Shown here piece by piece: positions 10,828 to 25,800 of a DNA stretch of 64,000 nt. The DNA is taken from the NCBI GenBank assembly GCA_025917655.1, contig CP084611.1, positions 3,844,001-3,908,000 on the forward strand, written 5' to 3'. The notes below the pieces were generated by a model. The model did not search any database and was not told the origin of the DNA. It saw only the letters and a program-made list of their open reading frames with translations. Every line of letters starts with the position of its first letter. Position 1 is the stretch's first letter. The stretch comes from Chlorella sorokiniana. Its lineage: Eukaryota; Chlorophyta; Trebouxiophyceae; Chlorellales; Chlorellaceae. The position numbers were made by a program, and so were the translations under genes.

Positions 10828-11183
10828 GATCCGGCTGCCGCGACCAGCAACCTGTCCTCTGCTGACACCTGTGTGTGAGCGATTAAAGACTGTATATCCC
10901 ACTAGGCGCTCTGTCAGCAGCCCTAAGTTGCAAAGCGAGGGCAGCAAGACCATGTACAGGCAGGGCCCCTTGCAGAAGGAGATTGCCGAAAATTCCCAAC
11001 TATGCAGCAAGGGTGAACGTGGGACCTGCGACCTCTACAGTCCAGCGGCAGTACAGAGGTCTATTTCTCTTGGACCTCGCTTTTGACCGCATCAATCACT
11101 GCTTAAAGAATAAGTTACTTCATATCTATGTTGAACAGGTATCGTACTCTGCTGACTTAAGACGTAAACCTGTCAAGGTCGGG
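10828..11183. promoter_or_regulatory. Shared promoter region, PFK and RTF2
   Basis: About 355 bp between two divergent start codons. No protein similarity in any frame. The sequence becomes AT-richer toward 11090-11170, consistent with core promoters and leaders. No clear TATA box. Confidence 0.4.
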
Positions 11184-12297
11184 ATGGGGCTTGATGGTGG
11201 CACTATCAGTAAGTGACGCTACCCAGATTGTAATGACACGCCCGCTGCCTCGCGCACCAGTCGCCCCATCTCGCAGGCGCTGCCCGCCCGCCGCCGCCGC
11301 CCTGACCACCCACTGCCGTTGCCCCTCGCAGTCAGTCGCAACGACGTGTTGCGCGGTCAGTGCTGGGACCTGAACAAAGCCGATGACAGCAGGTCAACCC
11401 GGGCGGCGCAGTTCGTGGCGTGCACAAGCGCAGGACGCTTGATGCCCGCACCTCCCGCGTGACCCGATGGAGCACGTGCGCGCTGTCGGGGGCCCCGCTT
11501 GCCTCCCCGTGGTTGCCTGCTTCCTGGGGCGCCTGTACAACAAGGCTGCGGTGCTGGAGTGGCTGCTGGCGCGGGCGGGGCGCTTTGAGGAGGAGGCGGA
11601 CGTGCACCGCTACGCGAACCAGCTGCGGCAGGCCGGCAACGACTTTGACCACATCACGTCCATCAAGTGAATGCCTTGGTCCACAGCACCTGGAGCACAG
11701 TTGCACTGGCTGGCGAAAGACGCCTCCAAGCTGATGCCTCGCACCGTCTCGCCCCTCCGCCCTCCGTGCAGGGATGTGTTCCCTCTGCAGTATGAGCCAG
11801 CCGCCGCCGAGCAGCCCGCCGTGGCCACCACAGCCAACGGCGCCACCGACCCGGTGCTGCCCGCCCCATACTGCTGCCCCATCACCAGCCTGCGCTGCGA
11901 CCGCTACCCGTTTGTGGCGCTGCGGCCATGCGGGCACGTGCTGTCGCAGCGGGCGCTCAGCGAGGTCGGCTCAGGCGGCGCCTGCCCCATCTGCGGCAAG
12001 CCCTTTGCTGCTGGGGAGGAGGGCGATGTCATTCCCTTGGTGCCAGATGACAAGCAACTGCAGCGGCTGCGCGAGCTGCTGCCAGTACGGCGCAGGCAGG
12101 GCGGCAAGGGGGAAAAGAAACGCAAGAAGGAGCAGCAGCAGCAGCAGCAGCAAGACCAGCAGCCAGAGCAGCAGCAGGGCCAGCAGCCAGAGCAGCAGCG
12201 AGAGCCGGGCCTAAATGAACAGCACAACATGACAGAGCTTGCCGCAGCGGCACGTGGTGCCAACGAAAAGCGGCAGCGGCACCAGGCGGCTGGCTAG
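11184..12297 (+). CDS. RTF2: RTF2-type replication termination factor
   Basis: Starts MGLDGGTIS, the diagnostic RTF2 N-terminus, with a GTAAGTG donor inside the ninth codon. The next exons give VHKRRTLDARTSRVTRW, TCALSGAPLAS, then (after one apparent missing C near 11505) VVACFLGRLYNKAAVLEWLL and HITSIK, followed by an exon from about 11770 (DVFPLQYEP). The RING-like zinc module follows: YCCPITSLRCDRY, LRPCGHVLS and CPICGKPF. RTF2 proteins act at stalled replication forks and some associate with splicing. Here the C-terminus is extended by a Lys-rich segment and a Gln-rich tail (CAG tract 12131-12152), beyond the usual family pattern. Stop TAG at 12295-12297. Confidence 0.92.
12131..12152 (+). 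repeat. CAG microsatellite in RTF2
   Basis: Seven CAG/CAG-like codons in a row in the RTF2 reading frame, encoding polyglutamine, with further interrupted Gln/Glu repeats to 12205. Likely length-variable. Confidence 0.7.
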
Positions 12298-12424
12298 CAG
12301 AGATTGACGGTGCCTGCTATGCTTCAAGTCCACAGATGCTCATCAACAGCTGTAGCAAGTGCAAGTGCGTGCACATGGAGGAATTCTGTGGGCAGGCAGG
12401 CAGCCCATGGTTTCAAGCAGGTAA

Positions 12425-12429
12425 TGTAA
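12425..12429 (+). terminator. TGTAA polyadenylation signal, RTF2
   Basis: TGTAA about 130 nt past the RTF2 stop, within the 180-bp gap between the convergent RTF2 and MOCS3 genes. Confidence 0.5.
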
Positions 12430-12477
12430 GGCAGCACGGGCCGGGCAGCGGCTGAGGCAGAGGCGGCAGGGGTCAAT

Positions 12478-14826
12478 CAGTATGTGGGGAAGCCGGGGTC
12501 CACCTCCCGCGCCCACCCCTCCATGCCCCCACCACATCCACTGCGTGGGCAATGCCCAGCTGTCGCAAACGAGCCACCGCCCGCTGCGAGTCGTTGCCCC
12601 GCCGGCACACAACGTACAGCGGCGGGGCCCGTGCCTTGTCGCCTCCTTCTGCTCCTGCCATCCCCGCGAGGCGCTCCTGGACGGCGTCCACGTGCTGGTC
12701 AAAGTGCTTAAAGGGGGCGTGCACAGCGCCTGCACATGGGAAAATTCGGGAGAGCAAGCAGGCGCATCAGGGCTGTCAGACGGTTGCGCCATAGTTCACA
12801 ATCCTTGCACCCTTCCCTCCTTCGCGCCCGCCCATCCCTCCGCCCCCTCCTGCCCCTGCTCCACCTGGCAGGTGGCAGATCTTGTACTGCTCTGACGGCC
12901 GCACATCCAGCAGCACACAGCCCGTCTTGCTGGCCAGTCTGCGAACACACAGTGGTGACGGAAATGTCAGTGAATCGCTGTTGCAACGTGAGAACAATAA
13001 AATCGGCCATTCAACAAGCCGCACAGTACAGCCCCCCTTCCCCCCTTCCTTTTCTGGCCCAGGCACAGACGCGCCTAAACGCACCGCTGCTGCAGCTCCG
13101 CAGGCGTGATGCGCTCCTCGCGTGGGATAAGCTGCAGCGGCGCCGGCGCGGCGTCACTGGGCGCCTGCCCCGTGAAGGAAGCATAGTCGTAGCTGGCCAG
13201 GCTGGCGGCGGTGATTGCCGGGCTGGCGCCGCATGCCACACAGCCGGGAGACCTGCGGGAGCAGTGGGGAAGGGAGCACAGGAGGGGTGTGGGCAGCTGG
13301 CTAACTGCTGGGCAGGAGATGGTGGATGGCAACAACAAAGCATGCGACCAGCAGCCCGCAGGCGGCAGCGCACTCACTTGCCGCGCAGCTTGACCACGTG
13401 GAATTTGCCGGCGGCGCAGTCCACCACCAGCAGGCGGCGGGAGAGGGGGTCCCCCACCCCCGACAGCAGCTTCACGGCCTCCAGCGCTTGCAGCGTGCCG
13501 ATGACGCCCGGCACAACGCCCAGCACCCCGGCATCCACGCAGCGCGCGCAGTTGCCGGCGGAGGGTGCCTCGGGAAGAGGCAGCGGTAGCAGGGGGCGTC
13601 GGCGCCGGCGCAGTACACGGTGAGCTGGCCGTCGGTGCCGATGGCGGCGCCCGACACCAGCGGCCTCCCCGCGGCGCAGCACGCGTCGCTGTGGGTGGGA
13701 AGGGATGGTGCTGAGGAGGTTGGGCAGCCTGGAGACCGCCCCCAGCCCCTCAGCGTGCGCTCTGCGCTGCCGCCTCGCTACAGGGGGCCTCTCACCTGAC
13801 GAGGTAGCGGGTGGGGGCGTTGTCAGAGGCATCCACCACCACGTCGTACCGCCGCACCAGATCCACTGCAGGAGGGGCGGAAGGGGTTCAGCTAGTGTGT
13901 GAAGGGGGAAGGGCAGTTGGCGTGGCCTCTTGGGGAGGGGCCGCAGTGGGAGGCGCGCAGGCGTTGCTGCTTGCACATCAGGCCCCCACCTGCATTGGCA
14001 GGGGTCAGCCCCTCCAAATGCGTCTCCACCACGATGCTGCTGTTCAGCGCGCGGCAGGCAGCCGCCGCCGACTCAGCCTTGTGCACACCCACGTCCGCTT
14101 CCCTGCAGGGACGGTGGCGGTGGGCGAGGGGCATACGGTGAAGCGCTCGGCAGCGTGCCCCTCTCGCTCAGCAAGCATTAAGGCACTCCCTCATGGGCTG
14201 CGCTGCGATTGCCCGGAAGCATTGGATCATGCCGGCTGAGGCTGACTGGACCCCCAGCCTCACCTGTGGATGACCTGGCGGTGGATGTTGCTCAGCTCCA
14301 CGCTGTCGCGGTCAACGATGCCCAGCCGCCCCACACCAGCGGCAGCCAGGTACAGCGCGGCCGGGAGCCCAGCCCACCGGCGCCCACAATCAGCACCGAG
14401 CCATGGCATAGGCGGGCTTGCGCTGCAGCAGTGACCGTGGAACACAGCGTTGTTCAGGCACATGATTCGCCACGGGAGGTTTGGGGGTTTGCTGCCATGT
14501 TTGCTGGGCAGCAAGAGCATATGCCTCTTCGCTGGCTTTCCAGGCAAGGTTCATTGCGCACCTTGCACCCCAAAGCTGTGCAGGACAATTTGACGGCTGT
14601 ATCGGGCGATCTGGACCTTGTTCAGGCCGTGCTTCAAGCCGTCCCATGCAGGCAGGCTGTCTGAGCTGCAACCGTTGGCAGTTGCGCCGCCGGCAATGAC
14701 GGCAGGGGGCTGGCCGGGCCCCTGCACCTGTTTTGCAGCCGCATCCGCTTTGAGACGTTCCACCTCTCGCTGCAGCTCTGCATTGTGCTGCCTCAGCCGT
14801 CGCAGTTCGTCCTCCAAAGAGGACAT
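12478..14826 (-). CDS. MOCS3: Adenylyltransferase/sulfurtransferase MOCS3 (UBA4)
   Basis: E1-like enzyme that adenylates and thiolates ubiquitin-like sulfur carriers (URM1, MOCS2A) for tRNA thiolation and molybdopterin synthesis in the cytosol. From the ATG at 14826: a short coiled coil ([13 protein letters not shown]), then [18 protein letters not shown], the nucleotide-binding VGAGGLGS (near 14375), [47 protein letters not shown], the zinc pairs CYRCLFP and CVACG (with CARC between), and [19 protein letters not shown]. The C-terminal rhodanese has [19 protein letters not shown] and the catalytic loop CRRGNDSQ (near 12600), ending DPGFPTY. Three single-base losses (near 14365, 13575 and 12528) must be assumed to keep these in one frame. 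All catalytic elements are visible. Confidence 0.94.
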
Positions 14827-15058
14827 GCCGAAAGATGCAACTCTATATCAACGCAAAGACCGACAAAAGAGTCAGCTTACTGGCGGTTTGTGGGATTGAT
14901 GCCTGGCGAGTATTTGCCCCTTTGCCGAGAGCTGAGGTCAGCTGTACCGGGCCTCAGAGCTCAGCGTACTTCTGATCAGCGCAAAGAACTGAAGTCTCGT
15001 TGCTTTGTGATTCTCACCTGCATATCAGCAATCCTCAGCACTGCATACGTCAGCCAAT
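14827..15058. promoter_or_regulatory. Shared promoter, MOCS3 and mitoribosomal gene
   Basis: 232 bp between divergent ATGs, with no protein similarity. A compact bidirectional promoter is inferred from the layout only. Confidence 0.45.
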
Positions 15059-15842
15059 ATGGCTCACTTGCTAGCCAAGTTCGGTGAGGCCGCAATTAAG
15101 TGGCACCGCTCATCCAACGGCACTTGGCGCAAGCCCATGATATCTGCAAAGGTGAACATCGCGCTGGAGCATGCTCTGGGGCCAGTGGCGTAAGCCAGCG
15201 CGTCCCCCTGTCGCCAAGCTGACCCTTTTCCTTCCTTCCCAAGCAGAATTTGGCACGATTGAGAAGAGAAACACTTTTTGAGGGCGGGTGAGCGCTCGCT
15301 GGTCTTGAAGTGGTGTTCCCCGAGCCTGCCGTCTGCCGCACTAGAGGAGCAGCATGTTGATGCCCAGCTTGCCAGACGGTGTCCATTCTCGTTGTGCTCC
15401 CTGGTCAGGGATTGGCCATATGACAAGCCTCCAACTGAAGTGAAGCGGAAGAAACCCAAGGGACACAAGCACGACCGCGAGAAGCCACTCAGGTGCATCA
15501 CACATGGTGCCGTGCTCTTCTGTTTTCTGTTGACGTGCCTCACTTGGGGCATGGCTTTCTAACCGCTGCTTCAACCGCATATGTCGTGCTGCTGCTGCGC
15601 AGGGAGGCAGAGATCCAGAGGAAGCTGGAGCAGATGGACACGCGGATAGCTGAGTACAGGGTGCGTTCCTGCTGCGCTGCAATGGCGCATTGTGTACAGG
15701 GCACGTTTCTCGCACCTTGCCAATCATGTTTGACTGCATTACGCTGCAGGAGAAGCGGCGGGCGCCAATGAGGGAGGCGTCTCTCATGGACCGCTTGCTG
15801 CTGCGGCCAAAGGAGATACGTGCAAAAGCCAAGAATGGCTGA
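15059..15842 (+). CDS. Probable mitochondrial ribosomal protein (mL59/MRPL25-like)
   Basis: Five short exons give about 122 residues with good splice sites: 15059-15151 (MAHLLAKFGEAAIKWHRSS, GTWRKPMISAK), 15247-15287 (NLARLRRETLFEGG), about 15406-15490 (WPYDKPPTEVKRKKPKGHKH), about 15601-15659 (AEIQRKLEQMDTRIAEYR) and 15751-15842 (APMREASLMDRLL, ending KAKNG). It is small and very basic, with a KPPxxKGHKHxxxKPLR block of the kind seen in small plant mitoribosomal large-subunit proteins. I recognise the style of the protein but not with certainty the family name. No frame break is needed in this gene. Confidence 0.55.
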
Positions 15843-16183
15843 AGCTGTGGCTCCCATCAAAATTCTTGCATTGTTTCCAATCTTTGCTTCTTTTGCTGCT
15901 TCCTCTGCTAATCGCAAACTCTGCCACTTCTCCGTGTGAAAAACAGCTCTTTCCTCACTGCTCATCCATCCATCAATGGTTGCAGCCTGTTATCCGTCAG
16001 GCCAGACACGCTTGCTAGCAGGCTTTGAATCGCCAGTGCGTTTACAGACAGCAGGGAGCTGGGGTCATAACTGATTGCCACTGCAGCCTCCTCATCAAAA
16101 CTCTGGCAATATGTTAACATTGAGCGGTCTGAGGGCAAAACGGCGGCCTGCCAAGGCGCACAGCTGTTGGTTCATGCGCCGGG
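15843..16183. other. Convergent 3' region
   Basis: About 340 bp between two stop codons on opposite strands, AT-richer than the coding DNA. It contains a minus-strand TGTAA (16046-16042), about 140 nt past the ATP sulfurylase stop, which is the likely poly(A) signal for that gene. No gene seen. Confidence 0.5.
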
Positions 16184-18984
<2,801 letters not shown>

Positions 18985-19357
18985 GACTCGTGAGGTGGGC
19001 TGATCTCAAAACAAAACTGGGCGCTTGCTGCTGAGGATGCCAGCAGAGTTGCCCGAGGTTTCAACCAATCGATGGTATATAAAAACTTGAAAACACAAGC
19101 CCTGTCGTCGAGTAGACATCGCTCATCAACAATGGGAAAGCGCAGCGACACGCGCTGCATCGCGCTACCTTGCGCCATTGATCATACCAGGCACTGTGAA
19201 CTCTCTGGTTATCTGTTTGCTGCGCTGTCGGGTCGTCTTTGTGCGCTGCGCGGCGCTTGCAATTTTGACAGGTCTCCTGCGGTCGTGTGTTGGCCTGAGC
19301 ATTGCTGTTTCGTGCACTCACGGGTTGGAGAACAACGGCTGGGGCGGTGGAGCGGAT
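18985..19357. promoter_or_regulatory. Shared promoter, ATP sulfurylase and carrier
   Basis: About 370 bp between divergent start codons. On the plus strand a CCAAT box (19063-19067) is followed by a strong TATA element, TATATAAAAA, at 19076-19085. This places the carrier transcript start near 19110 with a leader of roughly 250 nt. The leader carries a long open frame in another phase, which I treat as chance. Confidence 0.55.
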
Positions 19358-21155
19358 ATGCCTCCTACGGCAAGCGCACTGAGCCCAACCGCCACCGCCG
19401 CAGCCGCAGCCAGCGCTGCAGCTATGGCGCACACCCAGCAGCAGCAGCAGCAGGCCGCCACCGCCAATGCAACAGGGCTGGCCAAGATTTGGGAGAGCTC
19501 CAGGTGCGTCAGAACCGCGTGTCACGGCCTTGTTGGTCCAAAGTCTTGTCGACAGTGGCCATGCGTTCCAGCAAAGCGAGCAGGGGTGCCATGCGTTCTG
19601 GCAAAGTCAGAACAGGCAGGCCTCAGCTGAACACTTTGACCACTTCCAGCTCGTGCTTCCCGCCTGTGTGCATTGCAGGATGTTTGTGGCAGGCGGCACC
19701 GCGGGTGCGGTGGCGCGCACTTGCACCGCCCGCTCGATCGCATCAAGCTGCTGTTCCAGGTGCAAGCGGTGCCGTCGGCGGGCACGTCAGCCACCGCCTA
19801 CACAGGGCTCGGCCAGGCTTTCCGCAAGATCCTCGCAGAGGAGGGCGTGCGCGCCTTTGGAAGGGCAACGGCCTGAACATCATTCGGTGGGTGGTTGGGC
19901 GGGAAGGCCCTGGAGGGCATGCGAGCCAATGTTCGTGCTCAGCCGCGCTCCAGCCTTCCCGCGCCGCACGCCCCACGGCCTGCGCCACGCGCCACCCCTG
20001 CAGCATCTTCCCCTACTCCGCCGCCCAGCTGTCGGCCAACGACCATTACAAGCGGCTGCTGGCGGACGAGCGCGGCGAGCTGACAGTGCCCCAGCGGTTG
20101 CTCAGCGGCGCGTGCGCAGGCATGACGGCCACAGCGCTGACGCACCCGCTCGACACCATCCGCCTGCGCATGGCGCTGCCAAACCACGGATACAGGGGTG
20201 CGAGGGGCGGGGGCCTGGGGAGGTCGGTTTGTGTTGTGTCGCGGCATGGGAGTGGAGGCGCCCGCACGGAGCTCTGCTGCTCCTGAGTGGTCCTGGACCC
20301 AGGCGGGCACCCGCTGCTGTTGCACCCATACCCTCCCCCTCCCGCCCCCGGGTGGTATCCACCTCCTCCCCTGCACCCTGGCCAGGCATGGCGGACGCAT
20401 TCATCACTGTGGCGCGCACCGAGGGCATGCTGGCGTGGTACAAGGGCCTGGGGCCCACCCTGATTGGCATCGCTCCCTACGCCTCCCTCAACTTCTGCCT
20501 GTACGACCTGGCCAAGCGACACATCTACGACGCTGGCGACAAGTGAGCAGCGGAGGGGGCAGCGCACACCACTGGCCTGGGCTGCAACAATGCGTGCCCC
20601 CCCCACCTGCGGCGCGGCTGTGTCCCTGCCCAGCGCTGCGCTGTGCTTCCCTGCGTGCCCGCCACGCAGGAAGCAGAGTCCGTGGGCCAACCTGGTGATG
20701 GGCGGCGCCACGGGCACCGTTGCGGCCACCGTCTGCTACCCGCTGGACACCATCCGGCGGCGCATGCAGATGAAGGGGCAGGTGTACCGCAGCCAGGTGG
20801 GAAGCGAGGCGGGACAGAGAGCATATCCCCGTCAAGGCTGGAGCGCCTACCCCCACTGCCGTCTGTGTGACCATGGCCCGCAGCTGGACGCTTTTGCCAC
20901 CATCTGGCGCACCGAGGGCATGCGCGGCTTCTATCGTGGCTGGGCCGCCAATTCGGTCAAAGTCATCCCACAGAACGCCATACGGTGAGCTGGTTTATGC
21001 CAACCGCCGCCATGCACGGCGGCACCCTTGTCTAGGGGTTGCCTTAGCGGCGAACAACTTGATGGTTGCCTCGCCCGGCGGGCTCCCGCAGATTTGTGTC
21101 TTATGAAGCCCTCAAGTCGCTGGTGGGCGTGAAGAAGGCCAAGACGGACACGTAG
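19358..21155 (+). CDS. Mitochondrial-carrier-family protein, TAAC-like
   Basis: Six-helix SLC25-type transporter. After a low-complexity Ala/Thr/Gln N-terminus (MPPTASALSPT, CAG tract near 19436) come FVAGGTAGAVARTCTA, PLDRIKLLFQVQAV (repeat 1 signature), EEGVRAFWKGNGLNIIR, IFPYSAAQLSANDHYKRLL, LLSGACAGMTATALTHPLD and TIRLRMALPNHGYRG (repeat 2), LAWYKGLGPTLIGIAPYASL, NLVMGGATGTVAATVCYPLD and TIRRRMQMKGQVY (repeat 3), and MRGFYRGWAANSVKVIPQNA. All three Px[DE]xx[KR] signatures are present. Order and motifs resemble plant thylakoid ADP/ATP carrier (TAAC) and related adenine-nucleotide or CoA carriers. The substrate is inferred. Two single-base losses are needed, near 19730 and 19855. Stop TAG 21153-21155. 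Confidence 0.85.
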
Positions 21156-21327
21156 AAAAGGCAGCAACCCTTCTGAATGTATGGCGCACCGCCAACCAAC
21201 AAATAATCAACTCTCCCAAATGCTTTCCTTGTTCCTGCTTTAACTGCTTTTATGTTATGACCCAAGTGTTCACCGCTCGCTTGACCCCTATTGAACTGTG
21301 ACCTCCACCCTGCAATCTAGTGTGGCC

Positions 21328-22735
21328 TTACAGCGCCGCAGGGTTGACATGCCATTCGGCCAGGCATCCCTCCAGGCTGGCAGTCAGCATGCTGAGCCTG
21401 CCGGTGGAGGTGCCTGCGAGCGGCACAATGCTGATGATCGTGTTGCGGTGGGGGCCGCGCCGGCCCTGCTCCTCGTCGCTGCTGCCAGGCACGCTGTTCT
21501 CCTTGTCGACTGCTGCAGCCCTGCCGCCGCCTGCGGCCGACACGGCCGCCGCGTGCTGCTCAAACAGCTTCACCCTGGCCATCAGCGACGTCGCCGAGGC
21601 CCCCGTCTTGCTGCTGCTGCCAGCCTTCACGCCGCGCAGGCTGGCTGCGTGCTGCCACCGGCCGTCAGCCTGCCGCTGGAACAGCAGCGGGTGGCAATCA
21701 AAGCCGCCTCCCCCAAGGAGCGTGTCCGACAGGAACGCCAGGCACTTGAGCGGCAGCGCGGGCAGCTGCAGGTGCTGAGCTCGGCCTGCCGCCGCTGCCG
21801 GCCCCAGGCTGGCGGGGTCCTGCAGGTCCAGCCCGGGCAGCAACGTCAGCTGCGATGCCTGACTGGCAGCAGCCAGGGTGGCGCCATCGAGCGAGAAGGC
21901 GACGGCCAGGCCCCAGCCGCCTGGCAGCGGCAGCTCCAGCAGGCAGTCGCCAAACTTGGAGGCGCCCAGCGCGGGCAGAGCAGCGGGGCCATCCACGGCT
22001 GCACGTGCGGGTGGGGCACGGGCAAGCGGAGTGGAGGTGAGAGCCAGAGGCAGCGTGAGACGAAAAGCGTGTCTGACCCACTGTCGAAACTGGCAAGCAG
22101 GAATCAGTATTTGTGCACCCGCCTCTGCTAGTCTCACCGGGCACCACAGCATTGAAGAGGCGCAGCTTGCAGTCGGTGCCTGCTGTGGCCAGCAGCGCTT
22201 TCGAGGGGTGCCAGGCCACCGCCATGACCGCACACTCCAGTTGCTTCTTCATCAGCTTTGGCGCCCACAACTCCTTCTCTTCTGCCCAATACAACACGTC
22301 CACCACCCGCTCGCTGCCGCCGATTGCGTACTTGCGGCCGCACGGCGACCAAGCGACGCAGAGGCCCGCTCTGCGCAGCTTGGTGATCACAAGCTCTGGC
22401 TGCCAACCGCTGGGGTCGCTCCTGGCAGGGCCCTCGCTGTTGGCAATGGTGGCTTGCTGTGTCCATACGTAGCTGTTGCGGTCATGACTGCTGGAGACAA
22501 GCCGCAGAAGATGCGCAGCCCCACCGCTGCAACCGACGGCGCTGAACTGCAGACCGCTGATGGGTGCTTCGTGACATTCCAGCACTGCCTGTCGCACCAT
22601 GTCTCCTTCGTCCGATCTCGAATACAAATGCACCGTGTTGTCAGCCGTGGCTACGGCAACCAGGAGAGTATGGCCTTGCCTTGCAGCAGCTGCCGCAGTG
22701 CAAACGTGTCTCAAGCTGTGCGAAAAGGAGGCCAT
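21328..22735 (-). CDS. ARPC1: Arp2/3 complex subunit 1 (ARPC1), WD40
   Basis: Beta-propeller subunit of the Arp2/3 actin-nucleating complex. Two exons: the first (22735 to about 22130) is uninterrupted and gives ATADNTVHLYSRSDEGDMV, ECHEAPISGLQFSAV, LLRLVSSSHDRNSYVWTQQ, AGLCVAWSPCGRKYAIGGSE, VLYWAEEKELWAPKLMKK and VMAVAWHPSKALLATAGTD. The second (about 22010-21328) gives LPLPGGWGLAVAFSLDGATL, LPLKCLAFLSDTLLGGG, CHPLLFQRQADGRW, ISIVPLAGTSTGRLSMLTAS and ends EGCLAEWHVNPAAL. The order of blades, the DRNSYVW motif and the long linker before the last blade match ARPC1 and not a generic WD40 protein. Length about 425, slightly above the usual 370. Confidence 0.9.
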
Positions 22736-22887
22736 GATAGAAGCACACGTTTGTCACTGGCGTAAAAATGCTTGTGTGTAGCATTCCGCCCGGCAGCAAA
22801 AACAAACTTGTCCAGCTCAGCAGTCATACTTTTCAAGGGTTTGGGCGGCCATTTGGCGTGTGCTCGATTGTTTTGATCAAAATAATA
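22736..22887. promoter_or_regulatory. Very short bidirectional promoter, ARPC1 and SMPD4
   Basis: Only 152 bp separate the two divergent start codons. The right part is AT-rich (TTTTGATCAAAATAATA near 22870). Co-expression of the two genes is a reasonable guess from this spacing. Confidence 0.5.
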
Positions 22888-25800
22888 ATGTCCTGGGAAG
22901 CCACCACGCTTACGGGCTTGGTGGCCACACTTGATAACGCAAAGGTGCCTGTTTCGAAGCAGTGCCAGGCTGTGGAGGACTGCATCGTCGCTCATGGGTG
23001 GGACTCAGCTGAATTATATTGCTAGCGGGCATGCTCGCTCGCTCCGATGGTGTTGCTCGTCAGCCATCGGCTAACTGGGTTCGCGGGTGTGTTGTAAAAG
23101 GCGACGATGGCAATCACACGCTTGGATGCCGCGCCAGAGCAGCCCATAAGCAACGCTGCCCATCACCGCCTGCACTGCGCCGCTGCTTGCAGCGACAACC
23201 TTCGTGGGTTCTTCGAGCAATGCTTTCCTACCCTGCTCAAGCGTCTGTTTGGCTATGATGGTGCCAGCTGGCTCAATCTAGTGGCGCGGGTACGTGCCAA
23301 CTGTTTTGTTGGCCCCGGCGCATAGTTGTGACTGGTTGAGCGCGCATCGCTGCTGCTGACGTGGCTTGCCCCTTCGCAGAGCCCAAAGGAAGCCGATGCC
23401 AAGGCACTGCTAAAGCTGCTGAGCCCCACAGGGGTGCTCTTCACAGCCATGTACAACGCTGACGCCGACGGCTCCACCCAATTCTTCTTTCCCAAGGAGC
23501 GCTTGCCCACCCACACCCAGGTGCGCTGTTGCCTCAACGCAGCGGGCATCTACTTCTGGCCAGGCAGCAGGGCAGGCTTGCCATGGCTTCCATAGGCAGC
23601 CTTCCTTGACCACGCGAGTCACTAATGCGGTTGCATGCCTCCCGTGTTGTTGCGCACCGCAGATGCTGCTGGCCTCGCCTGCTGGGCGCGCTGAGCTGGG
23701 GCGCTGGCCGCAGTATGCGCGCGGTGCCATAGTGACCGACGCGCAGGGGCGCTGCCACGTCAAGCTGGGCGTCTTCCAGTTCTTCATCTTCTGGTTTGCA
23801 TTCTACGTCATTCGCGGCGACGGCGGCGGCGGCGACGCGCAAGGCGGGGCCTACCGCCCGCAAACCGCGGGCCTCACGCAGTCGGTCCGCAAGGTGCGCG
23901 CGCCCCCATATCCCCAAGCTCGAGGCCAAGCAGTGCCCAAACTGTGCTGGAATGCGAAAGTTTGCAAGGAGGGCTTATGATGGTAGCACCTGGTCACAGC
24001 ACGGGCCCTGGTTGCGTTGGCCCTCCCTGCCCTGAACCGCAAGACCCCGCCCCAGCAGCCCCTGCCTCGCTGCTGCCCCCTGTCCCTCCTGCAGGCCGCC
24101 GACCTGATGCACCTGACACGTGGCGGGCGGGACAGCGAGGAGCTGCGTCACCCCTACCTGGCCGCCCTGCGCCAGCTGCTGCTGGATCTTGTGCCGCGCC
24201 CCACGGCGGCGGGCAGCCTGGGCGGCGGCGCTGCGCCCCCAAACGTGGGTACAAGGCAGGGTGTGTGTGTGGATGGTGCGGAGTGACGCCCATGCCTCAG
24301 GAACAGGCTGCCTGATGCACGAGAATGCAGTCCAGCCCTTGCCTTGCCGCACACACGCGCTCAACCATTCCCCCCACCCCATCCTTAACCTCCACCCCCA
24401 TCCCCAACCTGTACCCCACATACTCGCACGCTCATCATCCCCCTTTCCCGCCTGCGCCCGCCTGCTCCTCCAGCCGCCAGCAGTCCCTACTTCCGCTCCG
24501 CCTCCACGCGGCAGGCGGAGGGCCCCACCCGCGGCGCCACCTTCCTCTCGGTCCTGCTGGAGTTCTGGACCACCGACGGCGACGAGCCGGTGCCGCTGGT
24601 GGCGGGCGGGGGCGGCGCCACGACGCCCTCGCGCAGCATGGCGGGCGCGGCCCTCTGGTGAGCGCAGAGCGGCTCGCCCCGTGCCCCTCCCGGCATCGCC
24701 CGCCCCGCCTACTTGTGCCGTCGTTCCGGCCCTCCCTGCCGCCCATGCCCCGCCGCGTGTCTTGAAACGCACACACAACTTTCTCAATCAGCACCACCGT
24801 TTGTGCCCCCCCACCACACACAAACAAAAACACACACGCAGGGGCACCACGTACGAGCCCCCAGCGAGGACTTGCTGGAGGCCCTCACAGAGCTGGCCAA
24901 GTACGCGGTTGTGGCAGACGGGCCCAGCGGCAAGAGGCAGCCAGCGCAGGCCGGCGCCCCTGGCTGCCCTTGGCCCAGCTGCACACCCTGCTGCCGCCCG
25001 CAGCGTCGGCAGCGCGTGGCGGCGGCAGCGGCGGCGGCTCCGCCGCAACCGTGCCGCACATCCCGGCGGGCCCCTCGCGGCTGGGCGCGGCGGCGCAGCC
25101 GGCGGCGCAGGCCTTTGCGCGCCGCCTCTACCGCTTCTTCCGCCGCGCGCTGTCGCTGTGGCCCCAGCAGCGCTCCATCAAGCCGCTGCTGCGCTGCTTC
25201 CTGGCCTACGCCGCGCCCTGGCGTGCCTCTGGCGCCGCGCCCACCCTGGCTCCCGGCAGCACCGCGGGCGGGCCCGGGCACAGCCACCTGGCCTCCCACC
25301 TCACAGCCCAGGTCACCGACCTCGTGCACAGGGTGCACTGGGCAGATGGAGGCGGCAGGGGGACGCAACCGGCGGGTGCGATGCTTGCCGTGCCGGTTGG
25401 CGGGCCTGCGGGTTTCAACAAGGGGAGGGGCCTCTGGCCGGGGAGCCTGGCGTGGCGGGTGCCCTTGGCCGTGCTCAACAGCTGCACAAGCACTGCGCCC
25501 CCGCTGTTCTGCCGCCGCACCCCCACACACGCGGCCTCGCCACCGCCGCCCTCCGCGCCCCTCCTCCGCAGCTACGGCCCGCAGTGGGAGCCCCACGTGC
25601 TTTCCAACCTGCCCTTCTACCTCGCCCTGCTGCCGCTCTTCATAGAGATGAGCGTGCCGCGCGTGGAGGTGCGGTGCTGCCAGCCGCGGCAGTGGTGCTG
25701 CAGGGCTGCCCCTCCACATAGCCTGTTGCTAGAAAGTGGTTGCGGTTTGCTCAGGCCCAATGTGATGCTCCGTTTTTGCCGCCCAAGTAGACACGCCCCA

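Noticed and set aside
24120-25721. 533-codon plus-strand open frame
   Set aside because: Overlaps SMPD4 exons and introns in the wrong phase. The conserved SMPD4 motifs are in other frames.
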